This document shows, one piece after another, positions 22,111 to 35,379 of a DNA stretch of 64,000 nucleotides. Source of the DNA: Abelmoschus esculentus (taxonomy: Eukaryota > Streptophyta > Magnoliopsida > Malvales > Malvaceae); NCBI GenBank assembly GCA_035048815.1, contig JAUCBN010000042.1:10137501-10201500 (forward strand), written 5' to 3'. Below the pieces are notes generated by a model, which saw only the letters and a list, made by a program, of their open reading frames with translations, ran no database searches and was not told the DNA's origin. Positions within the stretch are counted from its first letter, which is position 1. Each line of letters starts with the position of its first letter. The position numbers were made by a program, and so were the translations under genes.

Positions 22111-22640
22111 ATAACCACATTATTAAGTTTCAGCTTAAATCTAAATTTATATAAGTTATTTTTAAGTATTCTCATTATTTCCATTATTATGTTTCTTCAT
22201 AGGACTTACCTATAGCTCAAAGAATAAGTATTAGCTAGGTGTCAGCTCAGAAGAAGCTAAACGGAAGGCAATGCTAGAAACACAAAGATCCAACTTCGAA
22301 ATAGTTTGGAAATTCATGGAACACTCATACAATACTTAAAGGATTAAAGGCTAGCTCCATGTCAACTCAAAATCCCATATGAGCTCAAATGAAGCATAAT
22401 TCAAAACAAGGCCTTAGGGATTCGAATTAGCTCCAAAACGACCCTCACACTAGAAGAGGGTATAACGATGCTAATGGACCAACTCACTTTGCTAAAGGCA
22501 CCTCGGATTAGCTTATTTCAACTTCAAACTTTAGCTAAGTCTTTCAGTTAGCTAGCTCAGTTCAATCCAGCTCACTTCCAACTCGATTAGCTCATCTGAA
22601 CGCTATCTATCACTCCCATCTAAACACCTAAAGGTCACCT
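22111..22640 (+). repeat. Bridge between the two satellites, probably a diverged inverted gypsy LTR piece
   Basis: About 530 bp of non-satellite DNA. Several words occur in the same order as on the minus strand of the gypsy LTR at 3,370-2,940: gctagctccat, cccatatgagctcaaa, aggccttaggg, gattcgaattagctcc, gttagctagctcag and agctcatctgaa. Identity is low and gapped, so the relation is suggestive only. It would be in the opposite orientation to the 1,951-6,996 element. No gene is visible; a short plus-strand open frame at 22,027-22,215 straddles the boundary and is spurious. Confidence 0.4.
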
Positions 22641-25600
22641 ACATTTAATTTAATAACATTTGGTTGTCGTTTTGATGCGATGAATACGAGCATGTCTAAA
22701 ATGTGCTCTATAGAGAATCTGTTCGAATTTTAACAGAGTAAAAACCTTAAAATTTGAGATTAATCCGTATAATTTTGTTCAAAAGTCCATAATTAAAGAT
22801 TTAAACTCAAAAAATTTGATATAATAACATTTGGTTGTCGTTTTGTTGGGATTAAAACGTGCATGTCTAAATGGGCTTTATAGAGATTCCGTTCTAATTA
22901 TAACCGAGTAAATTTCAGAAAATATCAGATGAATCTGTATAATTTTGTTCAAAAGCTAATAATTAATTATTTGAACTCATAAAATTTGATTTTAATTAAA
23001 TTTGGTTGTCGTTTTGATGCGATTAAAACATGCAAGTCTAAATGGGCTTTATAGAGATTCCGTTCGAATTTTAACCGAGTAAAAAGCTGAAAATTTGATA
23101 TTAATCTGTATAATTTTGTTCAAAAGCCTATAATTAACTATTTGAACTCATAAAATTTAATTTAATAACATTTGGTTGTCGTTTTGATGCGATTAATACG
23201 AGTATGTCTAAATGTGTTCTATAGAGAATCCGTTTGAATTTTAACAGATTAAAAACCTTAAAATTTGAGATTAATCTGTATAATTTTGTTCAAAAGTCCA
23301 TAATTAAATATTTAAACTCATAAAATTTGATTTAATAACATTTGGTTGTCGTTTTGTTGGGATTAAAACGTGCATGTCTAAATGGGCTTTATAGAGATTC
23401 CGTTCTAATTATAACCGAGTAAATTTCTGAAAATACCAGATTAATCTGTATAATTTTGTTCAAAAGCTAATAATTAATTATTTGAACTCATAAAATTTGA
23501 TTTTAATTAAATTTGGTTGTCGTTTTGATGCGATTAAAACATGCATGTCTAAATGGGCTTTATAGAGATTCCGTTCGAATTTTAACCGAGTAAAAAGCTG
23601 AAAATTTGATATTAATCTGTATAATTTTGTTCAAAAGACTATAATTAACTATTTGAACTCATAAAATTTAATTTAATAACATTTGGTTGTCGTTTTGATG
23701 CGATTAATATGAGAATGTCTAAATGTGCTCTATAGAGAATCCGTTCGAATTTTAATCGAGTAAAAACCTTAAAATTTGAGATTAATGAATATAATTTTAT
23801 TCAAAATCCCATCATTAAATATTTAAACTCATAAAATTTGATTTAATAACATTTGGTTGTCGTTTTGTTGGGATTAAAACGTGCATGTCTAAATGGGCTT
23901 TATAGAGATTCCGTTCTAATTTTAACCGAGTAAAATTCTTAAAATTTCAGATTAATCTATATAATTTTGTTCAAAAGCTAATAATTAAATATTTGAAATC
24001 ATAAAATTTGATTTTAATAAAATTTGGTTGTCGTTTTGATGCGATTAAAACGTGTATGTCTAAATGGGCTATATAGAGATTCCGTTCCAATTTTAACCAA
24101 GTAAAAAGCTAAAAACTTGAGATTAATCTGTATAATTTTGTTCAAAAGCCTATAATTAACTATTTGAACTCATAAAAGTTAATTTAATAACATTTGGTTG
24201 TCGATTTGATGCGATAAATACGAGCATGTCTAAATGTGCTCTATAGAGAATCCATTCGAATTTTAAACGAGTAAAAACCTTAAAATTTGAGATTAATCTG
24301 TATAATATTGTTCAAAATTCCATAATTAAATATTTAAACTCATAAAATTTGATTTAATAACATTTGGTTGTCGTTTTGTTGGGATTAAAACGTGCATGTC
24401 TAAATGGGCTTTATAGAGATTCTGTTCTAATTATAACCGAGTAAATTTCAAAAAGTTTAAGATTAATCTGTATAATTTTGTTCAAAATCTAATAATTAAT
24501 TATTTGAAATCATAAAATTTGATTTTAATAAAATTTTGTTGTCGTTTTGATGCGATTAAAACGTGCATGTCTAAATGGGCTTTATAGAGATTCCGTTCGA
24601 ATTTTAACCGAGTAAAAAGCTGAAAATTTGAGATTAATCTATATAATTTTGTTCAAAAGACTATAATTAACTATTTGAACTCATAAAATTTAATTTAATA
24701 ACATTTGGTTGTCGTTTTGATGCGATTATTACGAGAATGTCTAAATGTGCTCTATAGAGAATCCGTTCGAATTTTAATCGAGTAAAAACCTTAAAATTTG
24801 AGATTAATGAATATAATTTTATTCAAAATCCCATCATTAAATATTTAAACTCATAAAATTTGATTTAATAATATTTTGTTATCGTTTTGTTGGGATTAAA
24901 ACGTGCATGTCTAAATGGGCTTTATAGAGATTCCGTTCTAATTATAACCGAGTAAATTTCTAAAAATTTAAGATTAATCTGTAAAATTTTGTTCAAAAGC
25001 TAATAATTAATTATTTCAAATCATAAAATTTGATTTTAATATAATTTTGTTGTCGTTTTGATGCGATTAAAACGTGCATGTCTAAATGGGCTTTATAGAG
25101 ATTCCGTTCGAATTTTAACCGAGTAAAAAGCTGGAAATTTGAGATTAATCTATATAATTTTGTTCAAAAACCTATAATTAACTATTTGAACTCATAAAAT
25201 TTAATTTAATAATATTTGATTGTCGTTTTGATGGGATTAATACGAGCATGTCTAAATGTGCTCTATAGAGAATCTGTTCAAATTTTAACAGAGTAAAAAC
25301 CTTAAAATTTGAGATTAATCTGTATAATTTTGTTCAAAAGCCCATAATTGAATATTTAAACTCATAAAATTTGATTTAATAACATTTGGTTGTCGTTTTA
25401 TTGGGATTAAAACGTGCATGTCTAAATGGGCTTTATAGAGGTTCTGTTCTAATTTTAACCGAGTAAAATTCTGAAAATTTCAGATTAATCTATATAATTT
25501 TGTTCAAAAGCTAATAATTAATTATTTGTACTCATAAAATTTGATTTTAACTAAATTTGGTTGTCGTTTTGATGCGATTAAAACGTGCATGTCTAAATGG

Positions 25601-28600
25601 GCTTTATAGAGATTCCGTTCGAATTTTAACCGAGTAAAAAGCTGAAAATTTGAGATTAATCTGTATAATTTTGTTCAAAAGACTATAATTAACAAGTTGA
25701 ACTCATAAAATTTAATTTAATAACATTTGGTTGTCATTTTGATGCGATGAATACGAGCATGTCTAAATGTACTCTATAGAGAATCCGTTAGAATTTTAAC
25801 AGAGTAAAAACCTTAAAATTTGAGATTAATCTGTATAATTTTGTTCAAAAGCCCATAATTAAAGATTTAAAATCAAAAAATTTGATTTAATAACATTTGG
25901 TTGTCGTTTTGTTGGGATTAAAACGTGCATGTCTGAATGGGCTTTATAGAGATTCCGTTCTAATTATAACCGAGTAAATTTCTGAAAATATCAGATGAAT
26001 CTGTATAATTTTGTTCAAAAGCTAATAATTAATTATTTGAACTCATAAAATTTGATTTTAATTAAATTTGGTTGTCGTTTTGATGCGATTAAAACGTGCA
26101 TGTCAAAATGGGCTTTATAGAGATTCCGTTCGAATTTTAACCGAGTAAAAAGCTGAAAATTTGATATTAATCTGTATAATTTTGTTCAAAAGCCTATAAT
26201 TAACTATTTAAACTCATAAAATTTAATTTAATAACATTTGGTTGTCGTTTTGATGCGATTAATACGAGTTTGTCTAAATGTGTTCTATAGAGAATCCGTT
26301 TGAATTTTAACAGATTAAAAACCTTAAAATTTGAGATTAATCTGTATAATTTTGTTCAAAAGCCCATAATTAAATATTTAAACTCATAAAATTTGATTTA
26401 ATAACATTTGGTTGTCGTTTTGTTGGGATTAAAACGTGCATGTCTAAATGGGCTTTATAGAGATTCCGTTCTAATTTTAACCCAGTAGAATTCTAAAAAT
26501 TTCAAATTAATCTATATAATTTTGTTTAAAAGCTAATAATTAAATATTTGAAATCATAAAATTTAATTTTAATAAAATTTTGTTGTCGTTTTGATGCGAT
26601 TAAAACGTGTATGTCTAAATGAGCTTTATAGAGATTCCGTTCGAATTTTAACCGAGTAAAAAGTTGAAAATTTGAGATTAATCTGTATAATTTTGTTCAA
26701 AAGCCTATAATTAACTATTTGAACTCATAAAATTTAATTTAATAACATTTGGTTGTCGTTTTGATGCGATTATTACGAGCATGTCTAAATATGCTCTATA
26801 GAGAATCCGTTCGAATTTTAACCGAGTAAAAACCTTAAAATTTGAGATTAATCTGTATAATTTTGTTCAAAATCCCATAATTAAATATTTAAACTCATAA
26901 AATTTGATTTAATAACATTTTGTTATCGTTTTGTTGGGATTAAAACGTGCATGTCTAAATGGGCTTTATAGAGATTCCGTTCTAATTATAACCGAGTAAA
27001 TTTCTAAAAATTTAAGATTAATCTGTAAAATTTTGTTCAAAAGCTAATAATTAATTATTTCAAATCATAAAATTTGATTTTAATATAATTTTGTTGTCGT
27101 TTTGATGCGATTAAAACGTGCATGTCTAAATGGGCTTTATAGAGATTCCGTTCGAATTTTAACCGAGTAAAAAGCTGAAAATTTGAGATTAATCTATATA
27201 ATTTTGTTCAAAAACCTATAATTAACTATTTGAACTCATAAAATTTAATTTAATAATATTTGATTGTCGTTTTGATGGGATTAATACGAGCATGTCTAAA
27301 TGTGCTCTATAGAGAATCTGTTCAAATTTTAACAGAGTAAAAACCTTAAAATTTGAGATTAATCTGTATAATTTTGTTCAAAAGCCCATAATTGAATATT
27401 TAAACTCATAAAATTTGATTTAATAACATTTGGTTGTCGTTTTATTGGGATTAAAACGTGCATGTCTAAATGGGCTTTATAGAGGTTCCGTTCTAATTTT
27501 AACCGAGTAAAATTCTGAAAATTTCAGATTAATCTATATAATTTTGTTCAAAAGCTAATAATTAATTATTTGTACTCATAAAATTTGATTTTAATTAAAT
27601 TTGGTTGTCGTTTTGATGCGATTAAAACGTGCATGTCTAAATGGGCTTTATAGAGATTCCGTTCGAATTTTAACCGAGTAAAAAGCTGAAAATTTGAGAT
27701 TAATCTGTATAATTTTGTTCAAAAGACTATAATTAACAAGTTGAACTCATAAAATTTAATTTAATAACATTTGGTTGTCATTTTGATGCGATGAATACGA
27801 GCATGTCTAAATGTGCTCTATAGAGAATCCGTTAGAATTTTAACAGAGTAAAAACCTTAAAATTTGAGATTAATCTGTATAATTTTGTTCAAAAGCCCAT
27901 AATTAAATATTTAAACTCAAAAAATTTGATTTAATAACATTTGGTTGTCGTTTTGTTGGGATTAAAACGTGCATGTCTGAATGGGCTTTATAGAGATTCC
28001 GTTCTAATTATAACCGAGTAAATTTCTGAAAATATCAGATGAATCTGTATAATTTTGTTCAAAAGCTAATAATTAATTATTTGAACTCATAAAATTTGAT
28101 TTTAATTAAATTTGGTTGTCGTTTTGATGCGATTAAAACATGCATGTCTAAATGGGCTTTATAGAGATTCTGTTCGAATTTTAACCGAGTAAAAAGCTGA
28201 AAATTTGATATTAATCTGTATAATTTTGTTCAAAAGCCTATAATTAACTATTTGAACTCATAAAATTTAATTTAATAACATTTGGTTGTCGTTTTGATGC
28301 GATTAATACGAGTATGTCTAAATGTGTTCTATAGAGAATCCGTTTGAATTTTAACAGATTAAAAACCTTAAAATTTGAGATTAATCTGTATAATTTTGTT
28401 CAAAAGCCCATAATTAAATATTTAAACTCATAAAATTTGATTTAATAACAGTTGGTTGTCATTTTGTTGGGATTAAAACGTGCATGTCTAAATGGGCTTT
28501 ATAGAGATTCCGTTCGAATTTTAACCCAGTAAAATGCTGAAAATTTGAGATTAATCTGTATAATTTTGTTCAAAAGACTATAATTAACTATTTGAACTCA

Positions 28601-31600
28601 TAAAATTTAATTTAATAACATTTGGTTGTCCTTTTGATGCGATTAATATGAGAATGTCTAAATGTGCTCTATAGAGAATCCATTCGAATTTTAATCGAGT
28701 AAAACCCTTAAAATTTGAGATTAATGAATATAATTTTATTCAAAATCCCATAATTAAATATTTAAACTCATAAAATTTGATTTAATAACATTTGGTTGTC
28801 GTTTTGTTGGGATTAAAACGTGCATGTCTAAATGGGCTTTATAGAGATTCCGTTCTAATTATAACCGAGTAAATTTCTGAAAATACCAGATTAATCTGTA
28901 TAATTTTGTTCAAAATCTAATAATTAATTATTTGAACTCATAAAATTTGATTTTAATTAAATTTGGTTGTCATTTTGATGCGATTAAAACATGCATATCT
29001 AAATTGGCTTTATAGAGATTCCGTTCGAATTTTAACCGAGTAAAAAGCTAAAAATTTGATATTAATCTGTATAATTTTGTTCAAAAGACTATAATTAACT
29101 ATTTGAACTCATAAAATTTAATTTAATAACATTTGGTTGTCGTTTTGATGCGATTAATATGAGAATGTCTAAATGTGCTCTATAGAGAATCCGTTCGAAT
29201 TTTAATCGATTAAAAACCTTGAAATTTGAGATTAATGAATATAATTTTATTCAAAATCCCATAATTAAATATTTAAACTCATAAAATTTGATTTAACAAC
29301 ATTTGGTTGTCGTTTTGTTGGGATTAAAACGTGCATGTCTAAATGGGCTTTATAGAGATTCCGTTCTAATTATAACCGAGTAAATTTCTGAAAATATCAG
29401 ATGAATCTGTATAATTTTGTTCAAAAGCTAATAATTAATTATTTGAACTCATAAAATTTGATTTTAATTAAATTTGGTTGTCGTTTTGATGCGATTAAAA
29501 CGTGCATGTCAAAATGGGCTTTATAGAGATTCCGTTCGAATTTTAACCGAGTAAAAAGCTGAAAATTTGATATTAATCTGTATAATTTTGTTCAGAAGCC
29601 TATAATTAACTATTTAAACTCATAAAATTTAATTTAATAATATTTGGTTGTCGTTTTGATGCGATTAATACGAGTTTGTCTAAATGTGTTCTATAGAGAA
29701 TCCGTTTGAATTTTAACAGATTAAAAACCTTAAAATTTGAGATTAATCTGTATAATTTTGTTCAAAAGCCCATAATTAAATATTTAAACTCACAAAATTT
29801 GATTTAATAACATTTGGTTGTCGTTTTTGTTGGGATTAAAACGTGCATGTCTAAATGGGCTTTATAGAGATTCCGTTCTAATTTTAACCCAGTAGAATTC
29901 TAAAAATTTCAAATTAATCTATATAATTTTGTTTAAAAGCTAATAATTAAATATTTGAAATCATAAAATTTAATTTTAATAAAATTTTGTTGTCGTTTTG
30001 ATGCGATTAAAACGTGTATGTCTAAATGAGCTTTATAGAGATTCCGTTCGAATTTTAACCGAGTAAAAAGTTGAAAATTTGAGATTAATCTGTATAATTT
30101 TGTTCAAAAGCCTATAATTAACTATTTGAACTCATAAAATTTAATTTAATAACATTTGGTTGTCGTTTTGATGCGATTATTACGAGCATGTCTAAATATG
30201 CTCTATAGAGAATCCGTTCGAATTTTAACCGAGTAAAAACCTTAAAATTTGAGATTAATCTTTATAATTTTGTTCAAAAGCGCATAATTAAATATTTCAA
30301 CTCATAAAATTTGATTTAATAATATTTGGTTGTCGTTTTGTTGGGATTAAAACGTGCATGTCTAAATGTGCTTTATAGAGATTTCGTTCGAATTTTAACC
30401 GAGTAAAAAGCTAAAAATTTAAGATTAATCTGTATAATTTTGTTCAGAAGACTATAATTAACTATTTGAACTCATAAAATTTAATTTAATAACATTTGGT
30501 TGTCCTTTTGATGCGATTAATATGAGAATGTCTAAATGTGCTCTATAGAGAATCCGTTCGAATTTTAATCGAGTAAAACCCTTAAAATTTGAGATTAATG
30601 AATATAATTTTATTCAAAATCCCATAATTAAATATTTAAACTCATAAAATTTGATTTAATAACATTTGGTTGTCGTTTTGTTGGGATTAAAACGTGCATG
30701 TCTAAATTGGCTTTATAGAGATTCTGTTCTAATTTTAATCGAGTAAAATTCTGAAAATTTCAGATTAATCTGTATAATTTTGTTCAAAAGCTAATAATTA
30801 AATATTTGAAATCATAAAATTTTATTTTAATAAAATTTGGTTATCGTTTTGATGCGATTAAAATGTGCATGTCTAAATAGGCTTTATAGAGATTCCGTTC
30901 CTATTTTAACCAAGAAAAAAGCTAAAAATTTGAGATTAATTTGTATAATTTTGTTCAAAAGCCTATAATTAACTATTTGAAGTCATAAAATTTAATTTAA
31001 TAATATTTGGTTGTCGTTTTGATGCGATAAATACGAGCATGTCTAAATATGCTCTATAGAGAATCCGTTCGAATTTTAACCGAGTAAAAACCTTAAAATT
31101 TGAGATTAATCTGTATAATTTAGTTCAAAAGCATATAATTAAATATTTAAACTCATAAAATTTGATTTAATAACATTTGGTTGTCGTTTTGTTGGGATAA
31201 AAATGTGCATGTCTAAATGAGCTTTATAGAGATTCCGTTCTAATTTTAACCGAGTAAAATTCTAAAAATTTCAGATTAATATGTATAATTTTTTTCAAAT
31301 GCTAATAATTAAATATTTGAAATCATAAAATTTGATTTTAATAAAATTTGGTTGTCGTTTTGATGCGATTAAAACGTGTATGTCTAAATGAGCGTTATAG
31401 AGATTCCGTTCGAATTTTAACAGAGTAAAAAGTTGAAAAATTTGAGATTAATCTGTATAATTTTGTTCAAAAGCCTATAATTAACTATTTGAAATCATAA
31501 AATTTAATTTAATAACATTTGGTTGTCGTTTTGATGCGACTAATACGAGCATGTCTAAATGTGCTCTATAGAGAATCCGTTCGAATTTTATCCGAGTAAA

Positions 31601-31930
31601 AGCCTTAAAATTTGAGATTAATCTGTATAATTTTGTTCAAAATTCCATAATTAAATATTTAAACTCATAAAATTTGATTTAATAACATTTGGTTGTCGTT
31701 TTGTTGGGATTAAAACGTGCATGTCTAAATGGGCTTTATAGAGATTCCGTTCTAATTATAACCGAGTAAATTTCTAAAAGTTTAAGATTAATCTGTATAA
31801 TTTTATTCAAATGCTAATAATTAATTATTTGAAATCATAAAATTTGATTTTAATAAAATTTTGTTATCGTTTTGATGCGATTAAAACGTGCATGTCTAAA
31901 TGGGCTTTATAGAGATTCCGTTCGAATTTT
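22641..31930. repeat. 170-bp satellite array, part 1 (about 54 monomers, trimer HOR)
   Basis: AT-rich monomers; the anchor word tggttgtcg recurs at 22,661, 22,832, 23,003, 23,173, 23,343, 23,514 and 23,684 (steps 170-171). Three types alternate. A has gatgcgattaatacgag and gctctatagagaatcc. B has gttgggattaaaacg and ctaattataaccgag. C has gatgcgattaaaacg with cgaattttaaccgag and aaaaagctgaaaa. A-B-C forms a 511-512-bp unit. Internal copies at larger scale are visible, such as 24,860-26,400 against 26,903-28,443. It starts at atttaatttaataac right after the bridge and is cut by the LINE. No transcription unit is visible. Confidence 0.95.
24860..28443. repeat. Internal duplication of four trimer units (offset about 2,043 bp)
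   Basis: The stretch from about 24,860 to 26,400 reappears from about 26,903 to 28,443 with very few changes. Rare variants are shared, for example aatatttgattgtcgttttgatggg (core tttgattgtcg at about 25,216 and 27,259), gaacaagttgaa-type words near 25,692 and 27,735, and gttagaattttaacag. The offset equals four 511-bp units, as expected from in-register unequal exchange. Confidence 0.75.
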
Positions 31931-32019
31931 TTTTTTGAAAAGGGCCTCGTTAAAAACCCCCTATAGCCAACCCCCCCGGGGGGAGGAAAGCCCCTATGGG
32001 GAAAAGAGTACCCAGGATC

Positions 32020-32530
32020 TTATTGCGAAGTGGAGGAGAACCTCTCAGAGTTTACAGAAGCCCGAATAAAATCGGGAAAGTCACAGGGGAAAAAGCAAGA
32101 AGAAAAGGAACGCAGAGCCCTAGAAGCTAACACATGGGCTACAACATTAGCCTCTCTCGGTACATAACAAATCTTACAATCAGGCAAAGTACCAAGAATG
32201 GAACGGATACGAGACACCAAAGGTTGCACAGAGGAGCGATCCTGATAAAGGGGATCGTTGACCTTATTAGCAATGGACGCGGAGTCAGTCTCGAAGACAA
32301 CACGGGACCAGCCATAGGAAGAGGCAAGCTTCAGGCCTTCTAGGAGGGCAAGCGCTTCAGCAGATGCAGGATCAAGGCAGAGGAGAGGCAAAGAACAACC
32401 GCCAAGGATAATGCCAGAGGAATCCCTAGCAATGACACCAGCTGCAGCTCCTTTTAACACGGGGTCGAAAGCATCATCCGTGTTAATCTTGACGCAACCA
32501 GGGTCTGGTTTCGTCCATCTAGCAAGAGCA
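32020..32530 (-). pseudogene. LINE ORF2 C-terminal RNase H domain (RVT_3 type)
   Basis: The domain starts with KPDPGCVKINTDDAF near 32,515 (first Asp in NTD), then AAAGVIARDSSGIILGG, ASAEALALLEGLKLA (Glu), VVFETDSASIANKV (Asp) and YVPREANVVAHVLASRA (His/Asn), all on one open minus frame from about 32,700 to 32,020. This is the plant RNase H-like domain found at the end of many L1-type ORF2 proteins. The acidic residues look present. It continues in frame from the zf-RVT domain across one stop near 32,710. Confidence 0.82.
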
Positions 32531-32706
32531 AAAGTGGGCTCAGCTAGTCGGGAATGTAGACGGGAGGCAGTATTTGCAGAGGTATAATCATGTAAAAGGC
32601 TGAAAGCATTAGTAACGGTTAACCAAACCGGTTGAAGATGGTCATTATGGACAAAGTCATTGCGACGGTTCCAGAGATTCCATAAAATCGTAAGAAGTAA
32701 AGAAAA

Positions 32707-33285
32707 TTGCTAAAGAGAAAGAAAGCCAGCTGCCGCAGAGAGCCACTGAAGAGGGGAGGTATAAACAGGAGAAAGAAGCCGGGATGGGAGTCCTACTAAC
32801 TCAAACGCCTCCCTAGTGCAAGGGCAGTCCCTTAAAGCATGGATAGTGGTTTCAATGGCCAAATTGCATAAAGGGCAAATCCCCGAGCCTAAATTGGCCT
32901 GAAGGATTTTGTGACCAGACGGAAGTGCATTGTGGCACAACCTCCAAGCAAAGGAGCGTACCTTGGGAAGAGTGGGTAATTTAGAGAGAATTTTCCAAAG
33001 TTTAGAGGGTCTATTAACTGGACCTAGCGGAAGCTGCAAAAATTGATAGCCCGATCGTACAGAGTAAATACCAGAATCATGGTTACCCCAGAGGGTGGTA
33101 TCCTTGGTATCATTAATAATAGGAACATTAAGGATAGTGTTAGCATCCTCATGTGTAAAGTAATTCCGAACTTTGGATTCATCCCATCGGGGTAAGGTAG
33201 GTAACATAAAGGTGCCAGCGCGCAAAGGCACTTCATCATTGATCTCATAATCACCATAAAGGCTGAGAGCCTCCCCAATTGTCAA
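32707..33285 (-). pseudogene. LINE ORF2 zf-RVT (zinc-binding) region
   Basis: The minus frame from 33,285 contains YSVRSGYQFLQL, LWKILSKLPTLPKVRSFAWR, LCHNALPSGHKILQ and the Cys/His motif CPLCNLAIETTIHALRDC, which is the zf-RVT domain that follows reverse transcriptase in plant LINEs. A frameshift near 33,270 separates it from the reverse transcriptase and an in-frame stop near 32,710 from the RNase H part. Confidence 0.82.
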
Positions 33286-34810
33286 AGTGGATTTGGATAG
33301 AACTATTCATACCTGGACGTATAAAAAAACCCTCACGAAGTTTAGAGATAGCTACACTGAGCCCTTTCCAAGCAAAGGAGGAACTCCGTGAAGAAACAGA
33401 GTCTAATAGAGAACCAGTCGGGTAGTACTTGCATTTGTAACTTTGACTAAGAAGGCTCCCCGGAGTACACACAAGGCGCCAAATCTGCTTACCGAGTAAA
33501 GCGATATTAAAATGATGCAGGTCACGAAAGCCGATACCCCCAGCCGCTTTTGGGAGACAGACAGTGTCCCAGGGAAGCATATGCCAACCTTTTTTGTTAG
33601 ATTTTCCAGACCACCAGTAACGGCGTATGGAAGTAGTCATGTCATCAATAATGTTGAGTGGCAGAAGGTAGCAAGACATAACATATTGAGGCATAGATTG
33701 AAGAACAGATTTGATAAAGACTTCTCTCCCACTGAAAGAGAGGAGATGCTTGTCCCAACTGTTCATTCTGGCAGCCATTTTATCTCTGGTAAAACCCAGA
33801 GCAGCAGTTTTATTCTTTCCAATGAGAAGAGGGACTCCTAAGTAAAGCCCAGGATCATTCACCTCCCTGACATGCAGTATGTCATTGATGGCTATGCGAA
33901 GTGACAAGGGAGTTTTCCGAGAGTAGAAGATGGTAGATTTCTCAAAGTTCACTGCTTGGCCAGACGAAGTGGCATAAATGTGTAGAACGTCCCGAAGGCG
34001 CTACACTTCTGCCATATTGGTCTTGATGAAAACAACACAGTCATCTGCAAAAAGAAGATGATTGACACGTGGTCCATTTCGACTAGCGCAAAGCCCCGGG
34101 AGAGCACCCGAAGATTTCTCAGCATTAAGCAAGGCAGAAAGACCTTGCGTACAGAACAAGAACAAAAAAGGGGAGAGAGGATCACCTTGTCGTAAACCTC
34201 GAAAGGGCTTAAAAGGCCGAGAAAGAGAATCATTCACTCGAACTTGAAAGGTAACGGAGGATATACACCTCATAATAAGGGACACCCAGTTGGAGTTAAA
34301 TCCTAGACGAAGCATAATATGTTCTAGAAAAGTCCATTCAACACGGTCGAAGGCCTTTTCCATATCTAACTTTAAACTAGCCCCTTTCGCGATAGATGTA
34401 GCATCAGTATTAAGGGTATGAATGAGTTCATGGGCTATAAGAATATTATCCGTAATGTTCCTACCGTGAACAAAAGCAGCTTGGTTACCACTAATACAAA
34501 TGGGTATGATAGATTTTAGCCGGTTAACCAGTACCTTTGAGACAGTTTTATAAATAACTGTACAGAGACTAATAGGTCGAAGATGACGCATTGTAGTAGG
34601 TTCATCAATTTTAGGGATAAGCACAATAATGGTACGATTGACCTCTTCCATATTAATGGACCCTCGAAGAAGCCCGAGGCAAAGAGATATAAATTCAGAA
34701 CCAAGGATATCCCAATGCTTCCGGAAGAAACTGCTGGGAAAACCGTCGACCCCCGGGGCCTTCCTTGGATCGATATCACGAAAAGCAGTGAGAAGTCCTT
34801 ATTAAGCTCG
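33251..34810 (-). pseudogene. LINE ORF2 reverse transcriptase
   Basis: The reading from 34,651 begins with NRTIIVLIPKID, followed by LRPISLCTVIYKTVSKVL, NQAAFVHGRNITDNILIAHE, KLDMEKAFDRVEW, RGLRQGDPLSPFLFL and the catalytic FADD at residues 201-204. Upstream, in a different frame from about 34,810, APGVDGFPSSFF is readable, so one indel lies near 34,800. An in-frame TAG at 34,001 (after TNMAEV) interrupts the protein; the same frame resumes with VNFEKSTIFYSRKT, YLGVPLLIGKNK, SFSGREVFIKSVLQSMPQYV and WHMLPWDTVCLPKAAGG to 33,251. Group-II-intron-like L1 reverse transcriptase; catalytic residues are intact but the frame is not. Confidence 0.9.
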
Positions 34811-35379
34811 TTATTCATTGAATCCGTAACAACGGTGGGAATATTATTCAAAATTGATGAATCTATTACAGGAGAGGATGATGCAAAAAGATTTTGGAAG
34901 TATGTAACCGCAGTAGTCATAATATCATTTGAATTAGTTTGCCAAATATTTTGACCGTTAAAGAGACCAACAATCTGGTTTTTCCTCCGACGGCTAGTCG
35001 CTCTGGCGTGAAAAAAGGAGGTATTTTTATCACCGTGTTCTAACCAGAGAGTACGAGCTCGTTGAGCCCAATAGACTTCCTTCGCATTAAGTAAGCTATC
35101 GAGCTCGCGTTTAGCAGAGAGAAGGCCATTGATTTCAGAGTTGGAGAGATGGCACGCGAGACACAGGTTAATGAAGTCATTCAATTGGGAGATACGCTTA
35201 TTGGACTTCAATCGTTTGTTAGTTTGCCAATTAGCGAGGAAGCGCCCGATATCGTGCAGTTTACTTAGAGTCGATCGAGATGGAGTAGACCATAGCTCTT
35301 TAATACGTAAAAGAACTTCAGGATTATCAGCCCAGCAGTTCTCATAGCGGAATATTGTGCTGGGCCGCACAAATGGAGG

